The notes below the pieces were generated by a model, which made no database searches, was not told where the DNA came from, and worked only from the letters and a program-made list of their open reading frames with translations. DNA of 64,000 bases from Lunularia cruciata (taxonomy: Eukaryota > Streptophyta > Marchantiopsida > Lunulariales > Lunulariaceae). Shown one piece after another: positions 24,331 through 37,495 of this stretch. Position numbers and translations under genes: made by a program. Within the stretch, counting starts at the first letter, position 1. Each line of letters begins with the position of its first letter. The stretch lies in assembly GCA_948567375.1 (NCBI GenBank), contig OX419759.1, positions 41,021,493-41,085,492 on the forward strand, read 5' to 3'.

Positions 24331-26515
24331 TTTTATTCCAAAGCTATATGCAAGTACTACTATGCAACATTGTTGCAACATTCACACTAAATTTATTGCG
24401 GCTACATTGCACAATGAAATGAAATGTGATATGTGAAGTTGTCTTCTTGACATGTACGAAGTAAAATGCATCAACAAGCAATGTATAGGCAATGTAGCGA
24501 GTAGGATATAAAATGTAAAGCATTTTGCTCCTTTGACGGGACCACCTCAACCCCGCAATCCAATCCACATGTGCAATTTTTACATTTCAAATTTGAATCA
24601 TTACTAGTTAATGTTGATCTGTGTCTGAACGGAACTATCCTTAACTGTAAAAACTCACGCGTCAAGATTTTGATTATTTGTAATATTTTACGGCTATGGC
24701 CAATGCCCCCGTAAATTTGATTTGTAGTCCACACTTCCTTGGCCATACAAAATTTATGGGCTGCTTGTAAAATTTGTTACCGATTTCTACGGAACTCAGA
24801 AAACTTAGGAAACGTAAATCTGAAACCCCCCATTGTGTTTTCCAATATAGAATCACGTCTATCAACATGTATTTAGGTTCTTTCAATTGGTAATCGTGCT
24901 AGAGATTTGCATATGGATGGGTAGGTGATGGCCTCAATGATATTGTATGCGATCTTTTTGGAGTTGAATCACCTCATTGGATACAAGTCGAGATCAGAAC
25001 TGTGTGGGTGAATTAAACGAGAAAGTTGCCAAGTAGTATACCTCGAAGGAACAAGAGAAAGGGAAACAAGATACCAAGAGGTGCAAAAGGAAACCGATCA
25101 CGAAATCCAATGACCTTTTTCTTAAAAGCATTCTAATTCAAAGAGACCAAACCACACGTTTACAAGAATATGAATAATAGACCACAAATAGGAGACCATG
25201 CTGCAGAAAAACTTATATACTTGCTGCACGAAACACCCAGTTTAACAAACTAGAATAACTTTGAAGTCAAAAGAAACAGTATAAACCGTTCATGTGTCAT
25301 GTTGTCGAGAGGGTTGTACATCAATCAATATAATTCACTGTAATATTTAGCACAATTAAAAGCTAAAGCTCAGGTGTCATGTTCTCAAGAGGGATGTGCA
25401 TGAATCAATGCATTTCACTCTAGTGTTTAGTATCAGTTGAAAACTAAAGCTTTCCTCACTTTCAGATTATTCGAACCATAAATATTCATGATTCTTTATT
25501 TGACAGGGATCCTCGTAGGACGGTCGGAGTTCAAACCAAATGATTCTGGAATACGACCTTTTTCAACTCAAAGTAGAAATATTTCAGCTTTGAGGGGGCT
25601 TACCAATGGATATTGCAGACATTGGTTTCTCAAATTGAAACGTATTATTGAGTGTAAAATATCGGTAACATAACAGGTTATTTCTTTCCATAATCATATA
25701 GATTAATAGCCACTAAACGTGAAAAGTGGTGACGCTTTTAGGTTTAATTGATGTTCCGGTATTTCAGAATATTTCGTTCCGAAGGTAACATGTATTCTAA
25801 ACCGGCTGCAGTATTGCTAAAATGTAGCAGTCTACTTTCAAGGTAATCTTACACCATTATGTCGTAGTTTGACTCATTTCAAACCATGATGAATAATTAT
25901 ATATGACATGCGATAGAGTTTGTGTGAGTTGATTAATCTCTTAAAGTAAAAACACATAAGGTTATACGATCATAGTTGATCGTATCATTCTCTATACGAG
26001 TTTGAGTTCTTCTATTCGAAAGCAAAGAGTAAAGACTTCTACTGCACCTTAACAAGCGAAATATTGTTATCATCTTTATCTTTAAAAGTAATCAACTGAT
26101 TGATTGAAAAGCTACATGATGTTTCTTGATAGTTTATACAGGATATCTTGGTATCTAACGAAAATTTGACATGTGATTTGGAACGTCCTTAGGGGTGCGG
26201 ATTGCAATGAGATGTACTATCATACATGTACCACATTAAGAACGCTTATGGTTGGCAGACAACTTGTAGGATCGGGAGGGTTAGCCATGAAAGTTTCAAT
26301 CTGTTTCAAGGTCTCGGTTCCTCAACCAATTTCCTTGCGAATGCTTCAGATCTATTTGGAATAGGCGTAATGAAGTAACTTATTTGTTCAGTACTCTGTC
26401 TTATCTTCCAGTGTTATGAGGACTTGCTCTTGCCATCGGGTTTACAATTAGTCGTACGGGGATGATCACATTTCTTTGCTTTCTCCACTCTTCCTGTCAT
26501 TTTGTCATGCTGCTT
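24331..26515. other. Intergenic, no gene supported
   Basis: AT-rich to moderately mixed DNA without recognisable coding domains. It contains the 80-bp tandem duplication at 25291. A possible N-terminal extension of the Harbinger transposase may reach a little upstream of 24330. Confidence 0.45.
25291..25450. repeat. 80-bp tandem duplication, two diverged copies
   Basis: The copies at 25291-25370 and 25371-25450 share gtgtcatgtt, the following gagagg/aagaggg, atcaat, ttcact and the end taaagct, with roughly one difference in five bases. This is an old duplication. Confidence 0.8.
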
Positions 26516-26549
26516 TGACGTCAGGGTCTCTCAACTTCGCCCTATAAAT
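26516..26549 (+). promoter_or_regulatory. bZIP-type TGACGTCA site and TATA box
   Basis: A perfect TGACGTCA palindrome (26516-26523, the C/CRE-type core bound by plant bZIP factors) lies 20 bases before TATAAAT (26543-26549). The spacing fits a plant core promoter. The first ATG downstream is at 26678 and opens an 88-codon frame. Confidence 0.4.
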
Positions 26550-26677
26550 TGCAAAAATATAGAGGACGTGGTTCTACTCACAAATTTTAGTCTCAACAAG
26601 TATCACAAGAGGATTGAGACAAGTTTGAAAAACGTGGACGGCATATACACGTTGCGTTCCGTTCAGTAGACTCCTTC

Positions 26678-26944
26678 ATGCTGTTGGAAGCCACAATACT
26701 TTTCTTCCGAGCCCGTGCGTCCGCTTTGCAACCTCCAGCTTTTAGTTGCATGACTCCTCCCGTCCTTCTTTTACTGTTGCTGTGTCTCCTTGTATATTTT
26801 TCTTGTAAGAAAAGAGGAAGAAAGATTGACACACCCTCACAAATCGCAGCACTTGCCTCCAGGTGGATGGAAGGCACCTTTTGTGTGTTTGAACATTTAC
26901 ACTGCTTCCTGCATGATAGCATGACCAGTGTTTTCTGTCCTTGA
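26678..26944 (+). CDS. Possible small single-pass membrane protein
   Basis: This 88-residue frame opens with the first ATG after a TATA box 130 bases upstream. Residues about 28-43 form a strongly hydrophobic segment (VLLLLLLCLLVYF). It is followed by a basic patch (CKKRGRKID), which is the charge pattern of a membrane anchor with a cytosolic C-terminal side. The remainder is Cys/His-containing and has no recognised domain. I do not recognise the protein. A minus-strand frame of 135 codons (26593-27000) overlaps it and has no promoter-like support. The call rests on promoter spacing and the membrane segment only, so it is weak. Confidence 0.3.
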   Translation: MLLEATILFFRARASALQPPAFSCMTPPVLLLLLLCLLVYFSCKKRGRKIDTPSQIAALASRWMEGTFCVFEHLHCFLHDSMTSVFCP

Positions 26945-27606
26945 ACTTTAGCTGGGAGGGGTAACTGTATTTGCTTTGTGCTGAAACGAGATTCGTTCAA
27001 ACATGTACAGATGAAGCACCGTATGATTTGAATGATGTCGAAAACAGAGAGTTCTTGAGAGATAGGAGTCTTGATACTTCAGTACTGGGTGCTTAACATC
27101 AGATCTTCTCGAGATACGGTAAACTATCCTAGGTTGCTAGAAAACAGATATCAAATCTAGGCTGCTCCACGTTTTTATTAATGATGATCTGAAGATGGTC
27201 TATCTAGCCTTTCAGCAGCAAAACAAGTTTGGTCAACAAGATGAAGCAGGCAAAGTGTTTTAGAAAGGTATTGTTTCCAGACTACTTGCATTTACTTCTA
27301 TTGCCTTTAATGTCCACATTACTGGGTTCTCAACTCGTGTCTGCTGTGGCAAAACTAAACTTTATGGAGTAAACCAAAGCCTTCGAGAAACGATAGACAA
27401 GGCTTTATATTCAAGTAAGGACAACAGGTCAAGGAACGGGATCACTTATCTTCCCTCATAGTCGTTCCTTGTCGGCGACAAATACCAAACTTCCTCGGTC
27501 CTTAACAGGGCTCCACGTGGTAGCGTATGATGGAGTACTCCGACTTCCCTGGTTTCTACGCTACACAATATGATAAATTCTCTGTCTATACCTTGTATGT
27601 ATAGTT

Positions 27607-27755
27607 GTAATTGGGCAGATTCTCATACAGATACTATTGGAGCTTAGCTCCATTTTATCCTTTATGTCTCCTCTTTGTACGGCTTGACGGTGTCTTCTTC
27701 CATCGTTCGTGGTATTATACGCTGTCGCCTTTGTCTATGTATTGTAGAACGATAT
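27607..27755 (+). mobile_element. Short dispersed element, longer copy
   Basis: Order of shared blocks: atactattgga, a T-rich tract ending tatgtctcct, tttgtacggcttgacgg, tcttcttccatcgttc and acgctgtcgcctt. It parallels the copy at 9700 over about 140 bases and the shorter copies over the last 65 bases. No clear flanking repeat was found. Confidence 0.5.
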
Positions 27756-28204
27756 ATATACTAACGGCATATCTCCACCCACATGCTAGTCACATGCCTG
27801 ACAGACATAAGGCAGTTTTCACCTTATCCGTAATACAGATTGCATGCCTTTATATCGAAAGCGAGCTGATGTGGAGAGGTTTTCTCTGACTTGGCCTTTT
27901 GGACGTAAAGGCTTCTAAAGGGACTGGCCTGCTATAGTTGCTGACGGGGCTCAAGTTGGCTTCGATGGAGAGGTTTACTGTATGAGAAGAACCGTATGTC
28001 GTTTCTACTGTACCGGGGGTAACCAGACTACTCGTTACGACGCCCTGTGAAACCCATGCTTTTCCACAGTTGTACCAAGAGTCCAAGCGAAATCTTATAG
28101 CTTTTGGCGGTGATCTCAATGTCCTGTCTCGTTTGAGAGTTGCTGCTTACTTTTCACAATTGGCCCCACATCGCAACCTATCTCTCTGTCTCTTTAGGCC
28201 CCAT

Positions 28205-28290
28205 TCTACCTCTTTGGATTTATCCTTGTTCGCTTTGATAGGATCTTCCCATCCTTCTTGTTATTCCGTTATCCTATGTGTGTCGATTTC
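28205..28290 (+). mobile_element. Short dispersed element copy
   Basis: The segment with ttatccttgttcgctttgat, aggatcttcccatccttctt and gttatcctatgtgtgtcg matches the family core and end. An extra ttccgttat-like repeat lies within it. No convincing flanking duplication was found. Confidence 0.6.
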
Positions 28291-28987
28291 TCTATGTCGA
28301 GAAAAACAAGAAGAAGTGATGAGAAAACTTCTGGAGTATAATGGAACGATCGTCTTCTTGAAATCTCCAGTCCCTCGATTATAAAAAAAGCAACCCCAAT
28401 CGTCCAACCCACAGTACTTTGAACTCGTATTTGAAGATTTGATGCACGTGCCCTCAACTTTCTGAGATCTTCGAGTGGGTTCACAATAGGAGGTACTGGG
28501 GGGACCTCACTTAGTTATACTGCAGTAACGGGAGTTCAGATCTCATTAAGGACTACTACACACAGATAACCCTGGACGTGGTTAGTGTATATACACCTAC
28601 ACGAACTATGATGAGGCCCGCCAACTTGGTTGGACCTTCCTACGTATAACTGGACTCGCACGTGGGATGATCCACCATGACGCGCCATGTTTGCAATTCA
28701 CATCAATGCAAGGCAACAATCTTGACCGAGAAGTGATCTAATAATACATCATACCCAAGCAATAAAGAATGTCTAAAATATTAAACAATTGCAAGCTCAG
28801 TCAAACTGGCGAAGTTTCGATTTTTATCTGCAAAAGACTCCACAGGGTTTAATCCTTGAAGTCTGCATTACTATGCAAGCTTAAAGAATAGCCAACCGGT
28901 TTGATATAATTTTATTGTAACACACGTTAACCACGTGGGGCCACCTACCCAACGCAGTTCCATCATTAACCAACCCCGGCAGATGGG

Positions 28988-29200
28988 AACGAAGTCACGG
29001 CGTGCAGTGATGAAAGATATTAAGTCCTGCATTTGCGTCCCCTCCTTCATTTGGTTACATTCTTTATCTATAATTATTCCAAAATCTTGCAATCTTTCAA
29101 TCTTTCATTTACCCCAAACTGAAACGAAGTCACGGCGTGCAGTCAGTGAAGACATGAAGTCCTACTTCCATTCTTTATCTACAATTATTTTCTCGTCGTT
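28988..29200. repeat. 135-bp partial tandem duplication
   Basis: The phrase aacgaagtcacggcgtgcag occurs at 28988 and 29123 and is followed in both by aagtcct and by ttctttatct.caattattt. The second copy lacks an internal part. Both copies retain CG sites in the phrase. Confidence 0.8.
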
Positions 29201-32200
29201 CCCTGTGACCGAGCTGTGGTTCATCCCATCCGTCCATCACGAGCGAGTCTTCCAAACGTGGTACGGACCGTTAGATTCTGCGTGCGTTTTCTCCCTGTCC
29301 TTGGGACTTTTCCCACTAACCGGGAAGCAGAGGCCGTTACAGGACTCCCGCAGTATTTGGCCGCTCTTACTTGTCCTTACTGTCCTGGCTTATCAACGCT
29401 GAGGTCGTCGTAGAAACGCAGAGGAAAATCCTACAATTCCTCTAGGATTTCGCGGTACGGACCAAGGACAACGGACAGGCAACGAGGAAGCTTTAGGACT
29501 TTTCCAAAATTTATGGAACGAAAATCTTCGAAGTATTTACTTAGACTTATTGTATCATATATTGTATTATGGGTCCGTCTAAGAAGGAGAATTATAGAAA
29601 TAGCTCTTCATCCAAAAGGAATGGAATCTTTAGACATTATATTGCCTTCCTTTATTTCTGGTTCCTATGAGAAATATCTGAAGTGGTCTTACCCTCCTCT
29701 ATTGTACTGCAGTGTCCTTAAACGCATCGTTAGATGAGGAAATTCGCTCAAATAAAAGAGTAAACAACTTGTAATCTATATGTATTTCTGGGTCTTGAGC
29801 GATCTAACCACTTTAGGGAACATCAGTGCAAGTTTCTTTGTACCTATCGTAGTTAAGACCATATATGCCAGCATCAAAGCGAATGATAACGTATATAGGT
29901 CTATCTGCAATGAGGTTTGTATGAATGTGGCTATATTTATCTATTGTTTTTTTTATTAGGTCCACAACCTAAGCATAATGTTCATTCACATGCCAGAAAT
30001 GCTTAATTTTTTTGGTAAAATAAATTTTATCTAGATGTTGAGCAAACTTGGTCACCGTCTAAGAATGCATGTTCTTATTTTCTGAATCTGTATGTAACCG
30101 TTGTGCAATCATGAAGAACGAATCCGGTGTTGAAAGAGAATAATCAAAGAGACAAGATGTAGATATTGATATTTAAAAAGAAATTATACAGACGTAAACA
30201 TAAACGAAAGTTCGTAGTGCTCACGGGCACCATATGACTCACCAAATTAGGCACAAATTTTATTCAAGCAATTATTTAGTTTAGTGAAGCGGTTGTGACA
30301 TAGATCAACACAAAAGATTTTTAATGGCTGTTTCCTCCGTTCCTTTCTGAGCCCCAACACCAGATAAGATGTCTGCAGAAGGCATACTATTCCAAAAACT
30401 CTCAATCGGATCCCAATAGAACTTACTGTATCTCATCCTTGGGAGTCGGGACCTCACATGACACAGATACCTCATCTCCAATCACATACTAAGAATTTAT
30501 TTGGATACCGTAAGAATAGGAAGACCGAGAACAATCTTTCTTATACGGGATATCCCCAACAGAGTGGGACGATACACAGTTTAAAATTGTTATACCATGG
30601 TGTCCTTTAGAGAAAAAGTTATTCATACTACTCGAAGACTTATGTATCTAAAGAAAAGAAAAAGAAACCAAGCCAAATAGTATACTCCGAAGAAACGAGG
30701 GAATACCGTGAAGAAACTATGGCACAGATAAAAGCAACACCTGAGCTGCCACAAAGAATGTCGTTTGAGTTTATAATACTAGTTTCAGCTGATAATGATA
30801 CTACCTCCTAGACTACAAAGTTCCCTAAGAATGTGTGTAATATGGTGGGGACAAGATAGTGTGACAACCAAATTGCTGCTTATGCTAGATTCCTGCAAAT
30901 GCAAAGCAAAAGCATGCAGTTATCGTGATTTTCACAGCTATGGTCTTATTAGAGTAGAAAAGGAATATCCCAGAAGAATACAGAAAATGGTTAGTCTCTA
31001 AAAGCATATTATTTTCTCAATTTTCTCGGTTCGGACGAAGTCTCGACCAAAGAAACATAATTAATTGTAGAATACCCTACAACAAGGCATAGATTCCTTT
31101 TGAATGAGAGTGTGCTCATTTGCACACTATTTGGAGTGGACTGGAACATTCCTGTTTCTCCACTTGATCGATCACAGTAGCTTGTGAGAAGCGCTTGCGT
31201 GTGTGATAACAATGTTCTCTTCTGTAGGTGAGAACGCGAAGAAATTGTATTGACTATGTACGCAGGTCTTTTCGGAGGTCCTGTACTGCACTGCACTACA
31301 TTATACAGTACGGTACTCTACTTGACTGCGATCGAAGTTTCTACCATGGTCAGTTGCACAGTACAATTTGAGTGGGTCAATTTACGAATGTCAAAGAGGA
31401 AGAAAGAAGAAGGGAATATCCATGAATCAATGATGAAATGAGAAGACTATCCCCACCCCACAATTTCAAGCATACTGAAGACCAAATGCATAGACCGAGA
31501 AGAATTAGCGTCACATGTTCGGACAGGATATTGCCTATTCTACATCCTTTGTGGAGAGTTGCTGGCTGCAAACTTGTCTCGAAAAGCAAGCGAGCATAGC
31601 CCAGTGGCAATGGCCCCTCGAGGAAGAGCACAAATCATATAGGAGACCGTTGCCAGGGATTGGTTTCCTAAGCTCATGTTATACATGAGATGAATGCTTG
31701 ACTCAAGCAAAGGAATATTTGGTCCTATCAACGATTTGGTGTAAGATCTGGATAACCTAAGTTGTGGAATTTCATTTTGAAAAGTAAACTGGTAGATATA
31801 AGCAGAGCACTGTAGGTGCTGAGACCCCAGACAGATTGTGATCTGTCAAACAGTCAGTCGTCTGATGGAGTGGATTGGAAGATCGACCTGATTTCTTTGT
31901 GAGTCTGCTGATCCGGACGCAGTTCCTTCTTAGGGGCTCAACAACTTTCAAGCAGCGGACGGCGCTGTTCTTGTGTGGGTCTAAACACAGATGAATGTGC
32001 GTTTACGTGTGTGGTGATATGTTCTGCGCTAACTTTGTGACGCTCATGAACATGCGGGAAATACTGCACCGTACTTGTTGAGCCTTCACTTCCCTCGTTC
32101 GTTAATATTTTGTGGTGCTTGTGCGGTCATTTTTTAATGAACCAAGTAACGAGCAGGTTAGAGAAGATGCTCATGTTGGTGTCAGAAATTCGACGCTGAA

Positions 32201-34417
32201 TTGGGACGTGAATACAGTACTGTATGATCATGGAAGTTCCAGGATGAGTGACACTGAACCCAACTTCTGCCAGTCACATTATCTTCTCGTTTATAGTGCT
32301 GTAGTTAGAATGTTTGAAGTACTCATGGGCCATGGCTTGAAGACCTTCCTAGAGATGTTTTTCTGGGTGTTTTTTCAGTCCAGTTCATCATGCTTTCAAA
32401 CTGTCAGAAACAGTGTCTACTGTAGCTTTATTTCAAACGTAGTCCGCGTTTCGAATTTCAAGTTACTTCCACGTCGAGTTTTTCAGTGATGGTACGAGGT
32501 CCAGAAGCACATCATTTGTTTTTGGAAAAAGCTTCTAGATTGAACCTCATTTCATTCCCACCACTGGCATCACGATGGAAGTCGAATTTCATCATCAGAT
32601 AAGAGTCGATTAGCCTTCTCCACTCGATCGCAACTGGCGACCACCAGTATTCTCCCGTCGCTATCACAAATTGCCAACAGATCTTTCATGACATTGTATT
32701 TGTGTAGTGCTCTCGATTGTCCTCTTTAGCTCCCAGTACGTAGAATACAAGACACTTGTGAACATATGCATCCGTTTTTGAATGAAACCTAGCATGTGCC
32801 TTTCAGCACAATCTTTACCCTCCGTTTGTTCCTAAAGCGGGTTGCAAGGAATTTCTACGCAGTCACGTTCTTATCAGTTTTCCCAAGAGGTCATACAGTC
32901 TACTGATTCTACTTCATGAACTTTGTCGAATGTTCTTGATTGTCCTCGTTTTGATCACAGTCATTTGACTTCCATGTGCACACATTAAGTTTGCTTTACT
33001 TTCCAAGACAATTGAACTTATCCTCTAGTTCATTTTGACTGGTGGTCCTTTTCAGATCTCCTTTTCAGTTTCGGTTATTTAGTTTTGCATAGAGTCAACT
33101 CATCATCAGGCTGCTTTTCAAAACGTGATGACCTAATCCTGCCACTACCAACTTGGTGACATGTACCTAGGGTTCAGCTAGAATTAGCTTTATGTAGCCA
33201 ACCTGCACAGAGTGTAGTGTGGGGAGCCTTATAGCGTTCAAGGTTCAGTTCCGTTAAGCTAATTTCATCTCGAGGTTAAAAGATTGTGCGTCTCCGAAAG
33301 TTGCTGCAAATGAAGCAGCGCACAGTAAGCCCAAATCAGTTTTACACAAGAATTCTATGAAGCTCAAAAGTTTGTTATTCGATTGGATACTAAGAGACGT
33401 ACTTGAGGAGAATGTCTCACAATGATAGCCTACTTTAAGAGCGTGACAGGTTCTCAAGGAGGTCATTTCTATGAACTGACGTAGACTCTTGTGCAGCTAT
33501 CTTCAGTTGCTTCAGAAATTCCATCAACCTACATCTGTATCCATCTGGACATCGATCTTGAACGACCCACTCACCCTATCTATCCACGTTGGCTGTGGTT
33601 AGATCAAATACTTTGTGTCAGTCTCCTGTTCTCCAACTATGACACAAAATGTAATCTCACTTAATAACCCTTGGCTCAAAAGCTATTTTTCTTCAAGATA
33701 CTGCACATAGGATCTGATCGAGAAAGCAATCTCGACGCATCGATCTTCAAATTGCCAAAATGATCCCCGCCTTTTCAAGTCTTTTATGTGGTGTAGTTTC
33801 ATTTTCCGAGAGCAGATAATATAGGAAATACAGCTCATTGCGTCGACTGTATTTGGATACTTCAAGAGCGGTGTTCTGCAGAGCGACTACCTGGAGTAAG
33901 AAACTTAAAAGAGGTGTCACCTGCTCTCGAATCGAATGAGTTTGGTAAACAAGTTCGAGAAGACCTAGAACTCTCCTGGCTTTTCCAGGTGAGGCAGATA
34001 CAATTTCGACGCCAATCTTTGTCTGCTACTTGTTTACTGCAAATCATTGGAAGAAAAAGCTTTTCCACACTTGGTCCCTGGTCGCCATCGTACATCTTCG
34101 TGTCTTCGAGGAAAATAAACTGGACTTCAATTGATGCCAAACAGGCTGATATCAAGTTGACTTGTGGCAAAAGATCATCTTATACCGCTTCAACCAGAAC
34201 TAAAAGATTGGATAGTTTTAACGCTACAGCGGATCCTAGGGCCACCATGGACATCCAGGAATGAATCCAAGTACTTTTCTCCTCTCGTCGTCAAAGAATC
34301 TAAGACGTGTTTCCTTGTAATATGTTTTGAAACTCATCAGCTGTCACTCAGATATATCACGGTATCTTTGACCAGCTCCTGCACTGTCTTCCTTCTGGAA
34401 AGAAGCAAAGACTCATA

Positions 34418-34478
34418 CCTATGCAGGTTTAGCTTGATAATCGAGAAGAACTCGATTATCAAGCTAAACCTGCATAGG
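34418..34478. repeat. Perfect hairpin, 28-bp arms, 5-nt loop
   Basis: The arm at 34418-34445 (starts cctatgcaggttt) is the exact reverse complement of 34451-34478, with the loop aagaa between them. There is no mismatch in 28 pairs and the pairing stops sharply on both sides. It could fold as a miRNA-precursor-like hairpin if transcribed, but its perfection and tiny loop better fit a recent template-switch event. Confidence 0.95.
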
Positions 34479-35510
34479 GATGAAGACGTTTCAGGAAACA
34501 GTCTTAAGGTAACATGCTATGGCCTTGTTAGTGTTTGAGTAAGATGTACCGGAACGGACACAATTGGCATGTTTGTCCAAGATGAATTGGCTGCACATGC
34601 TAAGTTTCTCCTCTTCTACCATGTGATTGTGTTCATGAAAGAAGCCTTTCTATGTTGACCACACTATTGTTGACCCAACCTTTCATCCAACCTCTCAGCT
34701 CGTCGGGTACCTTCTATATCCATGCTAGATCAGATACCACAACGCCTCCATTTGATATTTGAACTCATGGTAGACCTCAATGCGTCTCGTCTTTGTCTGA
34801 GGACCGAGTCCTGTGCCTCCTCTATAACTTCCACACTGGTTTCCGTAAGCTTCCACCATATATTCGTTCTGCACTTGAGCGACACAATTTTCATACAAGT
34901 GCTCATGACTTGTGCAGATGCTACTAACGTTTCGATTCAAGTTATCTAGGCCTGTCTCCTTTCAGAAAGTATACTTCATTGCTTGGGTCTTTTATCATTC
35001 CACTCCTCTCCTAACAAGTTCTCTTGTTATTGTTCCGGATCATGAATACAGTAGTCATGTTTATCGGCCGACCAAAAGTTGCGTTTGAATAGGTACCTCG
35101 CTTATTTCTAGTTTACTTTTCACTTGTCGTGCAGCTTCACATTGATTGCACCACTCAACCGTACCGTGTCATACCCTAAGCATGTCCTCTTGTCATTCCT
35201 TTTATTTGGCATCTCCTGTCAGTTCTTGTGTCATATTCATGAGTGTTTCCCAATTCCTCTCTCACTTCGAGTGCTCAAAAATAGGTTGTTTCATTTTCTT
35301 ATATATCTTCGGCAAACAATAAATGCAATTACCTGGGTTCATACCTCTATGTCCCCGACATGAAGTGATGGTGCTCACTTGCATGCCTTTGGCAAGCAAA
35401 ATAACCTGGACAGGAATCTTAGGAACACAGCGTTGATTTAATGCGAAAATAGGTTATGGTTTGAATAGTAGCATTCTCTCCATGCTGAAATTGGAACAAA
35501 ACGGGACAGG

Positions 35511-35577
35511 TTATCCGCCTCAAGGAGAAAAGGGGGACCGCGTAGGATAACAAGAAGGATGATTATCTGCCTCAAGG
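35511..35577 (-). mobile_element. Short dispersed element, truncated copy with 15-bp target duplication
   Basis: A 37-nt insert (35526-35562) lies between ttatccgcctcaagg (35511-35525) and ttatctgcctcaagg (35563-35577), one mismatch in 15. On the minus strand the insert begins inside the family at atccttcttgttatcctacg and keeps the 3' end gcggtccccctttt. It is thus truncated at the 5' side only, the usual outcome of target-primed reverse transcription. Confidence 0.75.
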
Positions 35578-36757
35578 TAAACTTTGGCTTTGCATGACAA
35601 ACTGTGCAATTTCTTGATTGAGAGGATATGCTCAGACAAGACCAGTACGCGAGCTTGCATTTCTATGTGATGATAGACAAATTCTATCATCTTAGGTCTT
35701 TCACATAGAAGCAGGTGTCAGAAGAGAAGGTTGCCTCACAGAAAGCTTGGGAGATCAGATGTTTTGCTTCCTCACACTATAGTCACAATTTTGCCTGACC
35801 ATGTCTCATCCAACCCCATTCCTTGCCATTTATTGCTCATGCTGAGTGCTCCACACTTACATTCAGTATGGATTGGATTTATAACGTACTCCTTCGCCCA
35901 AATGGAACACCTTCACCAGATGCCAATCCTGCGACCTTCTTATGGACAAGATCAGGATGAGATTTAGTGCGGGTAGGATGATCTAGCCGTAATCATGACT
36001 TGAAGAATACTCACGAGACGTAATCTAGGAACAGGTCCATTAGCATAGGTAAAAGCAGCACTGGTTACTGTAGCATGAGGTTTCTGAATTGTACTCCTCT
36101 TACCTAAGTGCTCGTTAATACTGACGTGCTATTTGGATAAAACAGCTCTCTTGCTGGTTTTTTGAGGACTGATCAATCTGCCCTTCAATGAGCTATCATC
36201 CTTATGTCTGACTGTGAATTTATTCAGCCCTCTTTTGTACTGGTACATGTTTGCAACTACCCAGGATACTTGTAAGGATGAAAGCGTCACAATAGTTGTC
36301 ATTGTTTGGAAGCCGGAAGGCTTCCATCGGAGAAGAAACTCGATTTTCTGGTGTGAGGTGTATCGTCATCCAGCTGTACCATAGTGAAACTTCAATCTAA
36401 GATTGTCATCTCTGTAACTAATGGAAAGAATGAAGATCGATTTGAGTAGAGTTTTAGTAATATAGTGTACATGTTATGTGGCAAACGAGAGTGGGGAAGA
36501 GAACTAGTGTACATACGAGTTCCTCTAGACGAATCTAATACCATGTCCCTTATCCGAAGGGATAATTCATGTAGATGGACTTTCTGTTCCTGCAATAATA
36601 GATGGGACGATGACATGATTCGTGAGCTTGGATGGGAAAGTAGAATGCAATAAGGATGAGAATGCATTCAACTGTGGATGCTCATAAGGTCAGCTTCGTA
36701 ACAAATCGTGATGTTGACTATTGTCCGTGGTCGCCGTTTCCTAAACTATTGTTTACA

Positions 36758-37160
36758 ACCAAATCACTTGAAATACCATGAGGACGCGGTGCGGTGCAGA
36801 AGGTTCGCTTGTGTTGCGACCTCGACAATAACTAGGTGCAGAATCCACATGAACCGCACTGACTACTGTACACAAGTTGTGAGCATATTACTTTGCGTTG
36901 TCTGACCAGATGATCGCTAAGGCAACTTGTCTTTATTTTATAGTTTAAAATTCCAACACTTCCCTCAAAAGCTCAGAACCAAATCACTTGAATTACCGAG
37001 TACTATGCGGATACGGTGCGGTGCAGAAGGGTCGCTTGTGTTGCGACCTCGACTGCAAAAAAGTTCTGAACGCATTCCTTTGCCTTGTCTGACCAGATGA
37101 TCACACATAGGCAACTTGTCTTTTATTACAGTATGAAACTCCAACACTTCCCTTAAAAGC
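36758..37160. repeat. 220-bp tandem duplication, two copies
   Basis: The unit starting accaaatcacttga at 36758 begins again at 36978. Shared blocks in order are acggtgcggtgcagaagg, cgcttgtgttgcgacctcga, ttgtctgaccagatgatc, ggcaacttgtctt and ccaacacttccct. The first copy has an internal segment of about 30 bases not seen in the second. Confidence 0.9.
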
Positions 37161-37495
37161 AATTGTTACCAGGCTTGGAGTTGAGACTTTATACAGAACC
37201 TTCTTCGATCTTGGGCCACCATTTCCTTCACACAAAACATGAAACATATAGCAAATCCAATAGTAGCTTTCGGATAACGAAGAAGTATACTGTCTGTTAA
37301 CGTGCTGTGAGGACTACGCTTCGGGTACGTGGATGACTCATCCGTCTTCACACTGCTGGTCCCATTGGCAAACACATTTCAAACTGTTTTCAAAAGGACT
37401 TTCTGCCGACGCAGCTCGCAGCAAAAAAATATATTTTTGTTCACAGCTAATAAGATAAAAAGGGAAAACCTCACAATGATACTATTTTATGTCTT

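Larger units (their letters stand above)
26945..34417. other. Intergenic, no gene supported
   Basis: Many short frames lie on both strands, none with a recognisable domain. The region holds two copies of the short dispersed element (27607-27755 and 28205-28290) and a 135-bp tandem duplication at 28988. Frames of about 100-120 codons at 32112-32489 and 33862-34264 look non-coding. Confidence 0.45.
34479..37495. other. Intergenic with tandem duplication and hairpins
   Basis: No gene is supported. The region includes an imperfect hairpin at about 35660-35710 (ttctatgtga and gatgatag pairing with ctatcatc and tcacatagaa around an asymmetric bulge). It also holds a truncated short-element copy (35526-35562), a GGAAGCC hairpin at 36307-36326 and the 220-bp duplication at 36758. 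Confidence 0.45.

Noticed and set aside
33862-34538. Overlapping frames of 102-124 codons on both strands
   Set aside because: Conflicting frames, no domain, and the longest one reads through a perfect hairpin that would not be conserved as protein.
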